64,000 nucleotides of DNA from Chitinasiproducens palmae (GTDB lineage Bacteria > Pseudomonadota > Gammaproteobacteria > Burkholderiales > Burkholderiaceae), in contig NZ_FNLO01000015.1 of the NCBI RefSeq assembly GCF_900095735.1, forward strand, positions 1 to 64,000, read 5' to 3'. The stretch's first letter is position 1. Each line of letters starts with the position of its first letter. The notes under the pieces were generated by a model. It searched no databases and had not been told where the DNA came from. It saw only the letters and a list, made by a program, of their open reading frames with translations. A program made the position numbers and the translations under genes. Shown here piece by piece: positions 1-8,603 of the stretch.

Positions 1-351
1 CTTGCCGAGGATCACCAGCTCAGGGGCTTCCTTCTCGACCACCGCCTTGATCAGCTTGGCCACGGCCAGCGGCTGCAGCTCCGCGCTGGTCTCGACCAGC
101 AGCGCGCGGTCCGCGCCGATCGCCAGCGCCGTGCGCAGCGTCTCCTGGCACTGCGTCACGCCACACGACACGGCCACCACCTCGGTGGCCACGCCGGCCT
201 CGCGCAGGCGTACCGCCTCCTCGATGGCGATCTCGTCGAACGGGTTCATCGACATCTTCACGTTGGCCAGGTCCACGCCCGACTCGTCCGCCTTCACGCG
301 AACCTTCACGTTGTAGTCCACCACGCGCTTCACGGGTACCAGCACTTTCAT
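1..351 (-). CDS. etfB: Electron transfer flavoprotein beta subunit, N-terminal part (cut by window edge)
   Basis: The reverse strand reads [20 protein letters not shown] and continues through [19 protein letters not shown], the recognisable start of the EtfB family. EtfB with EtfA forms a soluble FAD/AMP-containing heterodimer that passes electrons from acyl-CoA dehydrogenases to ETF-ubiquinone oxidoreductase. Only the first 117 codons lie in the window; the gene continues beyond base 1, where etfA would be expected. The ATG is preceded by a GGAG ribosome-binding site 7 bases upstream, and a perfect TATAAT lies about 40 bases upstream. Identification is firm; nothing can be said about the missing C-terminal part. 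Confidence 0.93.
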   Translation of the reverse strand, partial: MKVLVPVKRVVDYNVKVRVKADESGVDLANVKMSMNPFDEIAIEEAVRLREAGVATEVVAVSCGVTQCQETLRTALAIGADRALLVETSAELQPLAVAKLIKAVVEKEAPELVILGK

Positions 352-387
352 TCCACGCTCCAGTCCTGAAAACAGTGTCAGCCTTCG

Positions 388-393
388 ATTATA
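388..393 (-). promoter_or_regulatory. Putative -10 box of etfB
   Basis: Perfect TATAAT on the minus strand, 37 bases before the etfB ATG. No good -35 hexamer at 16-18 bases was found. Confidence 0.45.
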
Positions 394-514
394 AAGTGCG
401 ACGCGCGCCTTCCCCGGCAATCACTACAAAGCATGCGTGTTCTTCACCCGCCGCAACCCGGAATTTATAGCACGATCGTGCTATTAAAGGCGAATCGCTT
501 TGTGCTTGCACCAA

Positions 515-542
515 GAAAAAAGCCCTGGCGCGGGCCAGGGCT
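515..542 (-). terminator. Rho-independent terminator after metNIQ
   Basis: Nine-base perfect stem AGCCCTGGC/GCCAGGGCT with a 4-base loop, followed on the minus strand by a T run. It lies 34 bases past the metQ stop. Confidence 0.9.
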
Positions 543-576
543 TGCGGCTGCGCGGCTTGCGCCACGCGCGTTCGGC

Positions 577-1371
577 TTACCAGGAGGCCGAGACGGCGCC
601 CTGATACTTGCTGGTGATGAATTGCTTCACTTCCGGCGAATGATAGGCCTTGACCAGCTGAGCCACCCACGGCTTGTCCTTGTCGGCGGCGCGCACGGCG
701 ATCACGTTGCTGTAGGGACCGGTCGGCGGCTCGATCGCGATCGAATCCTTCTTCGGCGACAGCCCGGCTTCCATCGCGAAATTCGTGTTGATCGCGGCGG
801 CATCGACGTCGTCAAGCGAGCGCGGGATCTGCGCCGCGTCCAGTTCGACGAACTTCAGCTTCTTCGGGTTGTCGATCACGTCGATCGGCGTGGCCTTCAG
901 GCCGGCATCGGCGCGCAGCTTGATCAGCCCCTGCTTCTGCAGCAACAGCAAGGCGCGACCGCCATTGGTCGGATCGTTCGGCAGCGCAATGCGCGCGCCG
1001 TTCTTCAGTTCGGCAAGCGACTTGATCTTCTTCGAGTAGATGCCCATCGGAAAATTCACCGTCTGGGCCACGCTGACCAGCTTGTAGCCGCGATCGCGCA
1101 CCTGCGCATCCAGATACGGCTGGTGCTGGTAGCTGTTCGCGTCCAGATCGCCGCTGGCAAGTGCCGCGTTCGGCTGCACGTAGTCGGCGAATTCGACGAT
1201 CTTGATATTCAGGCCATCCTTGGCGGCGACCTTCTTCACTTCTTCCATCACCTGCGCGTGCGGACCGCCGGTGACGCCGACCTTGATCGTCTGGTCCGCC
1301 TGCGCGGCACCGGCGAACAGCGCCGCCGCGCCGAAGGCGGCCGCGAACTTGAGAGCGAAACGTCGTTGCAT
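577..1371 (-). CDS. metQ: Methionine ABC transporter substrate-binding protein MetQ (NlpA family)
   Basis: Periplasmic methionine-binding component of the MetNIQ importer. It is 264 residues with a Sec signal peptide (residues 1-25, cleavage after AQA) followed by the NlpA-family opening IKVGVTGGPHAQVMEEVKK. Family hallmarks include a YVQPNAAL segment and a DANSYQHQPYL segment near residue 80. Many MetQ proteins are lipoproteins, but no cysteine is visible at the end of this signal peptide, so the mature protein should be soluble in the periplasm. It is the last gene of metN-metI-metQ, 31 bases after metI and followed by a strong terminator. Substrate preference (L- or D-methionine) cannot be read from the sequence. 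Confidence 0.93.
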   Translation of the reverse strand: MQRRFALKFAAAFGAAALFAGAAQADQTIKVGVTGGPHAQVMEEVKKVAAKDGLNIKIVEFADYVQPNAALASGDLDANSYQHQPYLDAQVRDRGYKLVSVAQTVNFPMGIYSKKIKSLAELKNGARIALPNDPTNGGRALLLLQKQGLIKLRADAGLKATPIDVIDNPKKLKFVELDAAQIPRSLDDVDAAAINTNFAMEAGLSPKKDSIAIEPPTGPYSNVIAVRAADKDKPWVAQLVKAYHSPEVKQFITSKYQGAVSASW

Positions 1372-1402
1372 CTTTTTTCCTTTTGGGTTTGCTACAGCGT
1401 GG

Positions 1403-2056
1403 TCAGCGGTGGCTGAGTTTGCGCACGATCAGGTCGCCGAGCGACTGAACGAGCTGGACGAAAACGATGAGCACGACGACGACCGCCAGCATGACTTCGG
1501 GCAGGAAGCGCTGATAGCCGTAGCGGATGCCGAGGTCGCCGAGACCGCCGCCGCCGATCGCGCCCGCCATCGCCGAATAGCCGACGAGGCTCACGAAGGT
1601 GATCGTCAGACCGGCGATGATGCCGGGCAATGCCTCGGGCAGCAGGATCTTCCAGACGATCTGCCCGGTCGTGGCCCCCATCGCCTGTGCGGCCTCGATC
1701 AGACCGCGATCGACTTCGCGCAGCGCCGTCTCGACCAGCCGGGCGACGAACGGGGCCGCGGCGATGGTCAGCGGCACGATCGCGGCCGTGGTGCCGATCG
1801 ACGATCCGACCACCAGCCGCGTGAACGGGATGACCGCGACCAGCAGGATGATGAACGGCACCGAGCGCACCGCGTTGACGACCAGGCCGAGCGAACGATA
1901 CACCGCGCCGTTCGGCAACACGCCATTCCGGTCGGTCAGATGCAGCACGATGCCCAGCGGCACGCCGATGACCGCGCCGAGCACGCCCGACACGCCGACC
2001 ATCAGCAGGGTCTCGCCGAACGACGAGACGAACAGGTCCAGCATCTCACTCAACAT
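1403..2056 (-). CDS. metI: Methionine ABC transporter permease MetI
   Basis: Inner-membrane permease of the MetNIQ importer, 217 residues, the usual length. The binding-protein-dependent transport EAA loop is clear at residues 121-140 ([20 protein letters not shown]), which couples to the MetN ATPase. Hydrophobic spans occur near residues 15-40, 55-80, 85-108, 145-170 and 185-208. Its first 11 bases overlap the end of metN, so translation is probably coupled. The duplicated LSEML-type start and the overlap agree with this ATG. Confidence 0.94.
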   Translation of the reverse strand: MLSEMLDLFVSSFGETLLMVGVSGVLGAVIGVPLGIVLHLTDRNGVLPNGAVYRSLGLVVNAVRSVPFIILLVAVIPFTRLVVGSSIGTTAAIVPLTIAAAPFVARLVETALREVDRGLIEAAQAMGATTGQIVWKILLPEALPGIIAGLTITFVSLVGYSAMAGAIGGGGLGDLGIRYGYQRFLPEVMLAVVVVLIVFVQLVQSLGDLIVRKLSHR

Positions 2057-3080
2057 GCGAAATCTCCTCGACGATCACGCCCTTGCCGCGCAGGAAATCG
2101 ATCGCCTCGCCCACCTGCCGCGCGTCGCCGCTGGCCAGCACGGCGAGCGAACCGAACGCTTGCCCCTGAATTTCGTCGACCTGACCATGCAGGATGCTGA
2201 TCTCGAGCGCATACCGCCGGATCGTCTCCGACAGCACTGGATCGCCGACCCCGGCGCCGGTGAAGGCCAGACGCAGCAGGTGGTCGCGGCCGGCGACCAG
2301 CCGCTCGGCGATGCGCGCCTTCAGGGCGGGCGGCAATTCGCTGGCGATCACGTCGCCGATCATCGCGCGGGTGACTTCGTGGTGAGGGCGCAGGAATACG
2401 TCGATCACCCGGCCGCTCTCGACCACGCGGCCGGTTTCGAGCACGGCGACGCGGTCGCAGATCTGCTTGATCACTTCCATCTGGTGAGTGATCAGCACAA
2501 TGGTCACGCCGAGCTCGCGATTGATCTGGCGCAACAGCTCCAGGATCGACCGGGTGGTTTCCGGATCGAGCGCGGACGTCGCCTCGTCGGACAGCAATAC
2601 CTTGGGCCGGTTGGCCAGCGCGCGCGCGATGCCGACCCGCTGCTTCTGACCGCCGCTGATCTGCGCCGGGTAGCGGTCGCGCTGGGCCGCGAGACCGACC
2701 AGATCGAGCAACGGCGCGACCGTCGCCTCGATTTCGCTGCGGCTCTTGCCGGCAAGCTCCAGCGGCAACGCCACGTTCTCGTACACGGTGCGCGACGACA
2801 GCAGGTTGAAGTGCTGGAAGATCATGCCGATGTCGCGCCGTGCCTCGCGCAACGCTGCCGCGTTCAGGCGCGTGAGGTCGCGCCCGGCCACGACGACCGT
2901 GCCCTCGCTGGGACGGGTCAGCAGGTTCAGCGTACGCACCAGCGTGCTCTTGCCGGCGCCGCTGCGACCGATGATGCCGAAGATTTCCCCGCTGCCGATC
3001 GACAGATTGATGTCGCGCAGCGCCTCCACCAGTCCACGCGGACCCGGGAAGCGCTGGCTTACGTGCTTTATTTCTATCAT
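2046..3080 (-). CDS. metN: Methionine ABC transporter ATP-binding protein MetN
   Basis: ATPase of the methionine importer, 344 residues. Visible motifs are Walker [10 protein letters not shown] (38-46), the ABC signature ISGGQKQ (141-147) and Walker B VLLSDE (161-166). The C-terminal part, about residues 265-344, fits the NIL/ACT-like regulatory domain that binds methionine and inhibits transport in MetN of E. coli (known for the family). It is the first gene of metNIQ. The start ATG has no evident purine-rich ribosome-binding site and is preceded by a 10-bp perfect stem-loop, an arrangement that could influence translation. Confidence 0.95.
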   Translation of the reverse strand: MIEIKHVSQRFPGPRGLVEALRDINLSIGSGEIFGIIGRSGAGKSTLVRTLNLLTRPSEGTVVVAGRDLTRLNAAALREARRDIGMIFQHFNLLSSRTVYENVALPLELAGKSRSEIEATVAPLLDLVGLAAQRDRYPAQISGGQKQRVGIARALANRPKVLLSDEATSALDPETTRSILELLRQINRELGVTIVLITHQMEVIKQICDRVAVLETGRVVESGRVIDVFLRPHHEVTRAMIGDVIASELPPALKARIAERLVAGRDHLLRLAFTGAGVGDPVLSETIRRYALEISILHGQVDEIQGQAFGSLAVLASGDARQVGEAIDFLRGKGVIVEEISHVE

Positions 3081-3089
3081 GTTGGACGC

Positions 3090-3123
3090 GAGCGGGCCGC
3101 CGCACAGGGGCGTCGGCCCGCTC
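3090..3123 (-). promoter_or_regulatory. Stem-loop in the metN 5' leader
   Basis: Perfect 10-bp inverted repeat GAGCGGGCCG/CGGCCCGCTC with a 14-base loop, 9 bases upstream of the metN ATG. A TAGAAT (-10-like) element lies just upstream at 3145-3150 on the minus strand, which would put the hairpin in the transcribed leader. No long T run follows, so it is not a standard terminator. Confidence 0.5.
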
Positions 3124-3256
3124 AGCCGATTGAGCCGAGGCGAGATTCTACCCCGTCGCGCTCGCCCGGCTCAGACATGTTTCTGCTCGTCTTATAACGC
3201 TTTGCTATGTGACGCAAGCCGGACAGACCCGGCCGTCGCACGACGTCAGGCCGGCG

Positions 3257-4180
3257 TCAGACCTGCGCCAGTTCGCGCAGGTGCGCGACCACCGAGCGCC
3301 CCAGCGCCGAGAGGTTGTAGCCGCCTTCCAGGCAGCTCACGATGCGCCCGTTCGCGTGGCGGGCGGCGATCGCCATGATCCGCGCGGTCAGCCATGCGTA
3401 GTCGGCCTCGCGCAGGGCGAGATTGCCCATGTCGTCCTCGATGTGCGCATCGAAGCCCGCGGAGATCAGCACCAACTCTGGCGCGAACGCGTCGAGCCGC
3501 GGCAGCCAGGTACGCGACGCAATGTCCCGCATCTGCGCGCCGTCGGTGCGCGCCGGCAGCGGCGTGTTCGCCATGTTCGCGCCGAGCGGCGGATCGCCGG
3601 AGAACGGGTAGAAAGGATGCTGGAACAGGCCACACATCAGCACGCGCGGTTCGTTCGCGAACGCCATCTCCGTGCCGTTGCCGTGGTGCACGTCGAAGTC
3701 GACGATCGCCACGCGGCTCAGGCCGTGCACGTCCAGCGCATGACGCGCCGCCAGCGCGACATTGTTGAAGAAGCAGAAGCCCATCGCGCGGTCCGGCTCG
3801 GCGTGATGGCCCGGCGGACGCACGCTGCAGAACGCATTGTCGTATTCGCCGGCCAACACCGCGTCGGTGGCGGCCACGGCTGCGCCGGCCGCACGCAGCG
3901 CCGCCTGCCACGTGAACGGATTCAGGCGCGTGTCGCTGTCGAGATCGACATAGCCATGCTCGGGCCGCCGGTGGCGCAGTTCATCGATATAGGCCGGCAA
4001 GTGCACGCGCGCAAGCTCGCCCTCGTCGATCATCGGCGCATCGACGCGCTCGAGCACCATGTCGATGCGGCTTGCAATGAGTTGATCGTCGATCGCCTGC
4101 AGGCGCGCCGGGCACTCTGGGTGCCAGTCGCCCATCTCGTGACGCTGACAGTCGGCGTGGGTGTAGAAAGCGGTGGACAT
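3257..4180 (-). CDS. Histone deacetylase family protein (zinc amidohydrolase)
   Basis: A 307-residue member of the HDAC/acetoin-utilisation/acetylpolyamine amidohydrolase superfamily, cytoplasmic. Zinc-site and catalytic motifs are intact: RPPGHHAE (121-128, the tandem histidines 125/126), DFDVHHGNGT (161-170, ligands D163 and H165), SAGFDAH with D244, and the active-site tyrosine in EGGYN (Y288). The substrate in bacteria is usually unknown: acetylated polyamines, acetyl-lysine proteins or small amides. The open frame extends upstream to 4438, but that would overlap divergent mltB, and homologues start with this short MSTAFYTH leader, so 4180 was chosen. It is divergent from mltB with a 166-base gap. 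Confidence 0.88.
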   Translation of the reverse strand: MSTAFYTHADCQRHEMGDWHPECPARLQAIDDQLIASRIDMVLERVDAPMIDEGELARVHLPAYIDELRHRRPEHGYVDLDSDTRLNPFTWQAALRAAGAAVAATDAVLAGEYDNAFCSVRPPGHHAEPDRAMGFCFFNNVALAARHALDVHGLSRVAIVDFDVHHGNGTEMAFANEPRVLMCGLFQHPFYPFSGDPPLGANMANTPLPARTDGAQMRDIASRTWLPRLDAFAPELVLISAGFDAHIEDDMGNLALREADYAWLTARIMAIAARHANGRIVSCLEGGYNLSALGRSVVAHLRELAQV

Positions 4181-4312
4181 GTGGTCGGCTCGTCCGGCCG
4201 ATCGGCAGCCGATGCGCCGTTGCACACCGGCTGCCTCGCCGCGCGCAACGGTCGCCTCGCCGTCGGCGGATCGGCCCGTCTTTTCGCGATAAGGTAACAC
4301 ACGGGCGTCGGT

Positions 4313-4318
4313 TATACT
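4313..4318 (+). promoter_or_regulatory. Putative -10 box of mltB
   Basis: TATACT, 28 bases before the mltB ATG, in the divergent space shared with the deacetylase gene. The -35 region is weak. Confidence 0.35.
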
Positions 4319-4346
4319 GGGGCAACGATGTTCTTCCCAATCGACC

Positions 4347-5498
4347 ATGACAGTGACGCAGAGCCAGACGCCAGGCCAGCGGGTACGTCGGGGAGCGGCA
4401 CTTTCCCTGATCGCCCTTGCCACGCTGCTTTTGTCCAACGGCGCGGCCGCGCAGGGACAACCTGAAACACCGACCGAAAGCGGGACGGTTTTCGAAGAAG
4501 AGATCGTGCCGCAGCGTTATGCGGACAGCGCCGCCGTCAATCAGTTCATCGACATGATGGTCGCGCGCTACGACTTCAACCGGGACCAGTTGCGCGCGCT
4601 GTTCCGCCAAGCCAGCTATTCGGCGACGGCGGTCAAGCTGATCACGCCCGCCGCTTCGCCGTCGGTCAAGAACTGGCAGAAGTACCGCAGCCGCTTCCTC
4701 GACGCAGTACGCATCAACAACGGCGTGAATTTCTGGCGCAGCAACCGCGCGGCGCTCGACCGCGCCGCCGAGACGTATGGCGTGCCGCCCGAGTATATCG
4801 TCGCGATCATCGGCGTCGAGACCGTCTACGGCCGGTTCATGGGTAATTTCCGCGTGCTCGATGTGCTGACCACGCTGTCCTTCGATTATCCGAACACGCG
4901 CAACCGCGACGATCGGCAGACGATGTTCCGCAAGAACCTCGAGGACTTCCTGGTCTGGACGCGTTCGTCGAATATCGACCCGTTGAGTGTGCTGGGCTCC
5001 TACGCGGGCGCGATTGGCATCCCACAGTTCATGCCTACCAGCATCATCCAGTACGCGGTGGACTTCGACGGTTCGCAGTCGATCGACCTGCGCGCCAGCG
5101 CGTCCGATGCGATCGGCAGCGTCGGCAACTACCTGAACAAGAACGGTTGGGAACGCGGTCGGCCGGTCGTCTGGCAGATCCGCGGCGACGCCGGCAGCCA
5201 GGGCATCGCGCAGGCTGCCGCCGACGGCGCGCCGGAACCGCGCTGGTCGCTCGATCAACTGCTGCGCGCCGGCCTGCTGCTCAACGAGCCGGGGCTGGAT
5301 CTGCAGACCGAGCGCGGCACGCCGTTGACGGTCGTCGATCTGCCGACGCCCGGCATGCCGACGCAGTACGCATTGGGTCTGCGCAACTTCTACGTGATTA
5401 CGCGCTACAACCGCAGCTTCTTCTATGCGATGTCGGTGCATGAACTTGCGCAGCGCATCCGACTGCGGATGAAGGCGTCCGGCGAGATCGTCAACTGA
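4347..5498 (+). CDS. mltB: Membrane-bound lytic murein transglycosylase B
   Basis: Cleaves the glycan strands of peptidoglycan to give 1,6-anhydromuramic acid products; acts in the periplasm. It is 383 residues with an N-terminal hydrophobic signal (about residues 17-35, ending AAAQG). Family features are the NNGVNFW segment, the catalytic glutamate E158 in IIGVETVYGRFMG, and the SLT-type GAIGIPQFMPTS segment. E. coli MltB is a lipoprotein; no lipobox cysteine is visible here, so this one may be soluble or held by an uncleaved signal. It is transcribed alone, followed by a 1.3 kb gene-free, repeat-bearing region before convergent cysM. Confidence 0.93.
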   Translation: MTVTQSQTPGQRVRRGAALSLIALATLLLSNGAAAQGQPETPTESGTVFEEEIVPQRYADSAAVNQFIDMMVARYDFNRDQLRALFRQASYSATAVKLITPAASPSVKNWQKYRSRFLDAVRINNGVNFWRSNRAALDRAAETYGVPPEYIVAIIGVETVYGRFMGNFRVLDVLTTLSFDYPNTRNRDDRQTMFRKNLEDFLVWTRSSNIDPLSVLGSYAGAIGIPQFMPTSIIQYAVDFDGSQSIDLRASASDAIGSVGNYLNKNGWERGRPVVWQIRGDAGSQGIAQAAADGAPEPRWSLDQLLRAGLLLNEPGLDLQTERGTPLTVVDLPTPGMPTQYALGLRNFYVITRYNRSFFYAMSVHELAQRIRLRMKASGEIVN

Positions 5499-6716
5499 GG
5501 CTGGCGGTGCGCCCGCGTGCAGCCGGCCCCTGACGACGCGCTTTTGCAGTTCTGCCCGTCAGCGTTGTTCGGCGCTCGGGGCGCGGGGCTTCGGGGCTTC
5601 GGCAATCCGCGGCTCCGGAAAGCACAGCCGCGGCACGTGCAGTCGGCGCGACGTGCGCCCTGCCATCGGACCATCCGAACTGCCACGCTACTTGCCACGA
5701 TGCCGACCGTTGACCGGCATTGGCAATTGCCGCCGCGCATCCCGATCACCCCAGCCTTTACGATGCGCTTCTGTTGCTAGGCATGGAAGACGCGCGGATC
5801 ACGCAGCCGAGCATGCTTGTCGCCGTCCAAATCGAGCACGACGCGGCAGCCGACGCGCAGCGAACACAGCGCAAGGCGCCAACACTTCGGGCTCGACAGG
5901 CATGTCCAAGCAGGCAAACGGCCGCTGCGATGATCGATGCATGGCTGACTGCACCGTTGCCTGCAATTGCGGACTGCGAGAGCGGACTGCGAGAGCGGAC
6001 CGTGAGAGCTGAGTGCAAGAACCGACTGCCGCAGCGGATCGCAGCCACCCGACGGACGGGCCAAGCCCGGGGCAGGACTGATCGCGGTTGGGTCGCCAGC
6101 GTGGAATTGCCCCCTTATAGAAGAAGGTCTGCCAGGCCGCCGTCCGAGTGCGCAGCCGGCTTGTCCGTGGCTGCCCTTACGTGCTCTCACGTGCCCTTGT
6201 GGGGCTATGTGTGCCCTCATGAGCCCGGCAAGTGCCAGCCGTGTGCCGGCCTCGCGGGGCAAGGGCCGCATGAGCGGCGAGCGGGTCTCGCCGCGCCACC
6301 CCGCTACGTCCCCGCTACGTCCCCGCTAATGCGCCCCGCTGATCCGTAGCGGCCGGCGATCGATCCTTTGCAGCGCTGCTTGCCGCGCAACAGCTCGCGG
6401 CGACGCCCCTGCTTCATGGCGGGTCAGCGCAGGCCAATACATTCCTGGGCGGGTCCAGCGCCCCCCCTTTGCCATCGCAGCACGTATGCGGCCCATGGGA
6501 CGAATACGGCGCATGGGACAAGTACGGCGCATGCGGCGCAGACGGCGCATCTTTCCGGCACCGGGCACGGCCGGCCCAGACACCCTGTCGCTGCGCATCG
6601 TACCCGGCAATCAGGTGGTACAGGAAATGCAGTCGAAGCCGCCGACCAGCGCCCGGCAACCACGGCAGCGCGGACGAGTCAGGCGAAAACTTGAGCGAAG
6701 ATTCAGGCGGGAAGTC
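5499..6716. other. Gene-free region between mltB and cysM
   Basis: No reading frame here resembles a real protein. It contains small direct repeats: three copies of a 13-bp unit GGACTGCGAGAGC at 5971-6009 (the third degenerate), 11-bp repeats of CCCCGCTACGT near 6298-6330, and imperfect CGGCGCATG repeats near 6486-6550. It ends in the 12-bp array next to cysM. Confidence 0.6.
5971..6009. repeat. Tandem repeat, 13-bp unit x3
   Basis: Two exact copies of GGACTGCGAGAGC followed by a copy with two changes. Intergenic. Confidence 0.8.
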
Positions 6717-6812
6717 GGGCCTGAACTTGGGCCTGAACTTGGGCCTGAACTTGGGCCTGAACTTGGGCCTGAACTTGGGCCTGAACTTGGGCCTGAACTC
6801 GGGCTTAAAGTC
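6717..6812. repeat. Tandem repeat, 12-bp unit x8, abutting the cysM stop
   Basis: Six exact copies of GGGCCTGAACTT (6717-6788), one with a single change (6789-6800) and one degenerate (6801-6812). The array lies 10 bases beyond the cysM stop. The cysM terminal sequence TCAGGCGGGAA recurs at 6703-6713, suggesting the array grew by slippage next to the gene end. Confidence 0.9.
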
Positions 6813-6822
6813 AGGTGGGAGC

Positions 6823-7725
6823 TCAGGCGGGAAAGACGCCGGTCGACAGGTAGCGGTCGCCGCGGTCGCAAACGATGAAGACGATCGTCGCGTTTTCCAC
6901 TTCGCGCGCGATGCGCAACGCGACATCGCATGCCCCGCCGGACGACACGCCCGCGAAGATACCTTCGCGCCGCGCCAGTTCCCGCGTCCGCTCTTCGGCC
7001 ACGGCTTGCGACACGGACTCGACACGATCGATGCGCGAGCGGTCGAAGATCTTCGGCAGATAGGCTTCCGGCCACTTACGAATGCCTGGAATCCGCGACC
7101 CCTCCTCGGGCTGCGCGCCGACGATTTGGATCGCCGGATTGCGTTCCTTCAGGTACTGCGAGGTGCCCATGATCGTGCCGGTGGTGCCCATCGACGACAC
7201 GAAGTGCGTAATCTCGCCGTTCGTGTCGTCCCATAGCTCGGGACCGGTCGATTCGTAGTGCGCACGGGGATTGTCGGGATTCGCGAACTGATCGAGGATC
7301 ACGCCCTTGCCGTCGCGTTGCATCTGCTCGGCGAGGTCGCGTGCGCATTCCATGCCGCCCTTTACCGGGGTCAGGATGATCTCCGCGCCATAGGCACCCA
7401 TGCTCTGCCGCCGCTCGACCGACAGGTCCTCGGGCATGATCAGCACCATCCGATAGCCGCGCAGCGCAGCGGCCATCGCCAATGCAATGCCGGTATTGCC
7501 GCTGGTGGCTTCGATCAGCGTATCGCCGGGCTTGATGGTGCCGCGCGCTTCCGCGTGGCGGATCATCGACAGCGCCGGTCGATCCTTCACCGAACCGGCC
7601 GGGTTGTTGCCTTCCAGCTTCGCGAGGACGACATTGTTACGCTGCCGGATCGACTCGTCCACGAGCCGCACCAGCCGGACGAGCGGCGTCTTGCCGATCG
7701 TGTCTTCGATAGTCTGATAGTTCAT
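6823..7725 (-). CDS. cysM: Cysteine synthase B (O-acetylserine sulfhydrylase)
   Basis: PLP enzyme making cysteine from O-acetylserine and sulfide (or thiosulfate, giving S-sulfocysteine); 300 residues, cytoplasmic. The PLP lysine is K47 in NPAGSVKDRP and the phosphate/substrate loop is TSGNTG (74-79). The ATG at 7725 gives the family's usual start MNYQTIEDTIGKTPLVRL; the open frame runs further upstream but only through repeat-rich, non-conserved sequence. Context is the Burkholderiales order cysM - comEA - hldD. A thiosulfate-using CysM and a CysK are hard to tell apart by eye; length and the ERRQSMGAYGAE segment favour CysM. Confidence 0.93.
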   Translation of the reverse strand: MNYQTIEDTIGKTPLVRLVRLVDESIRQRNNVVLAKLEGNNPAGSVKDRPALSMIRHAEARGTIKPGDTLIEATSGNTGIALAMAAALRGYRMVLIMPEDLSVERRQSMGAYGAEIILTPVKGGMECARDLAEQMQRDGKGVILDQFANPDNPRAHYESTGPELWDDTNGEITHFVSSMGTTGTIMGTSQYLKERNPAIQIVGAQPEEGSRIPGIRKWPEAYLPKIFDRSRIDRVESVSQAVAEERTRELARREGIFAGVSSGGACDVALRIAREVENATIVFIVCDRGDRYLSTGVFPA

Positions 7726-7880
7726 CTTGAGCCGTCCAACGAATGTCGCGTCGATTGTAGCCGAAGCAGCGGATACGGTCGGACGCCCGGAAGCGACGCA
7801 ACCGCGCGCGGCCCAGCCCACCGCGCCGGTGAAGTCGTGCATAGGCAAGCGGCGAAACCTGGCCCCGGCGGACCGCCGCA

Positions 7881-7910
7881 AGCCGTCGCAGGCCGTCGCA
7901 GGCCGTCGCA
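7881..7910. repeat. Tandem repeat, 10-bp unit x3
   Basis: Three near-identical copies of (A/G)GCCGTCGCA, flanked by degenerate copies at 7871-7880 and 7921-7930. Confidence 0.8.
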
Positions 7911-8114
7911 GGCCACCATAAGCCGTCGCAAACGGCAGCAGATCGTCGCCAGCGACGCAGACCGCGTCGGGCCGCCGAGACACGCCTGGCCCGGCGGCAG
8001 CGGTGCACGCTTCGCAGCGCATGCGGCATGCCCGCGCTCGCCGGTGACATGCGTCCACGCTGCGTGCCGGCGTCGCAGTTGGCAAGCTCGACGCGCCGCG
8101 ACGTGACGCGCCGC

Positions 8115-8139
8115 GACCCGACCCGACCCGACCCGACCC
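8115..8139. repeat. Tandem repeat, 5-bp unit x5
   Basis: Five exact copies of GACCC, followed by GACAC. Intergenic, 62 bases past the comEA stop. Confidence 0.9.
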
Positions 8140-8201
8140 GACACGACGACAGGCGACGCGAATGGGTCTGCGGCGCGCCGTCGATCGGGCCGCGTCATCG
8201 C

Positions 8202-8531
8202 TCAACTCCTGGGTTTTCCCTGCGCGGCAGGTGGTTTGGCAGTCGGCGCCCGCGCGCCCTTGCCCGGCGCGGGTGCCCCGCCGAACGTCATCCCCTGCTC
8301 GACGAGTTTGCCGACCGACCGCGTGCTGAGCCCCTTCACGCGGTCGGCCAGGTCGGCGGCATCCTTATACGCGCCGTGCGCGTCGCGTTCGCTGACGATC
8401 GCTTGCGCCTTCGCCGCGCCCAGACCCTTCATCGTTTCCAACGCGGCCTTGTCGGCGGTGTTGACGTCCAGCGCCACCGCATGCGCGGCGAAGAGGAGCG
8501 CGCCCAGGAAGGCACAGGTTTGTTTGAACAT
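8202..8531 (-). CDS. ComEA-like helix-hairpin-helix DNA-binding protein
   Basis: A 109-residue exported protein. Residues 1-20 form a Sec signal peptide ending AVA. The mature part begins LDVNTADKAALETMKGLG, the classic ComEA opening, with two HhH motifs around residues 23-80 (MKGLGAAKAQAIV and VKGLSTRSVGKL). In naturally transformable bacteria ComEA binds incoming double-stranded DNA in the periplasm. The C-terminus is a Pro/Ala/Lys-rich tail. Whether this strain is transformable cannot be judged from one gene; stand-alone ComEA-like proteins at this position are common in Burkholderiales. Confidence 0.85.
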   Translation of the reverse strand: MFKQTCAFLGALLFAAHAVALDVNTADKAALETMKGLGAAKAQAIVSERDAHGAYKDAADLADRVKGLSTRSVGKLVEQGMTFGGAPAPGKGARAPTAKPPAAQGKPRS

Positions 8532-8603
8532 GGCAATCTCCCAAGTGGCGCGGTCCTGGAATGGACCGCACTGCCTGCCATCCTAGGGAGAAAGCCGCCG
8601 CGC

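Larger units (their letters stand above)
7726..8201. other. Repeat-bearing gap between cysM and comEA
   Basis: 476 bases upstream of cysM with no convincing gene. It holds a 10-bp repeat (7881-7910) and a 5-bp repeat (8115-8139). Confidence 0.6.

Noticed and set aside
433..1416. Long plus-strand frame opposite metQ (327 codons)
   Set aside because: Antisense shadow of metQ in a GC-rich genome; Arg-rich, no family resemblance.
4181..4438. N-terminal extension of the deacetylase
   Set aside because: Would overlap the start and promoter of divergent mltB; not like homologues.
7726..8205. N-terminal extension of CysM (160 codons)
   Set aside because: Runs through 10-bp and 5-bp repeats and reaches the comEA stop; the family start is at 7725.
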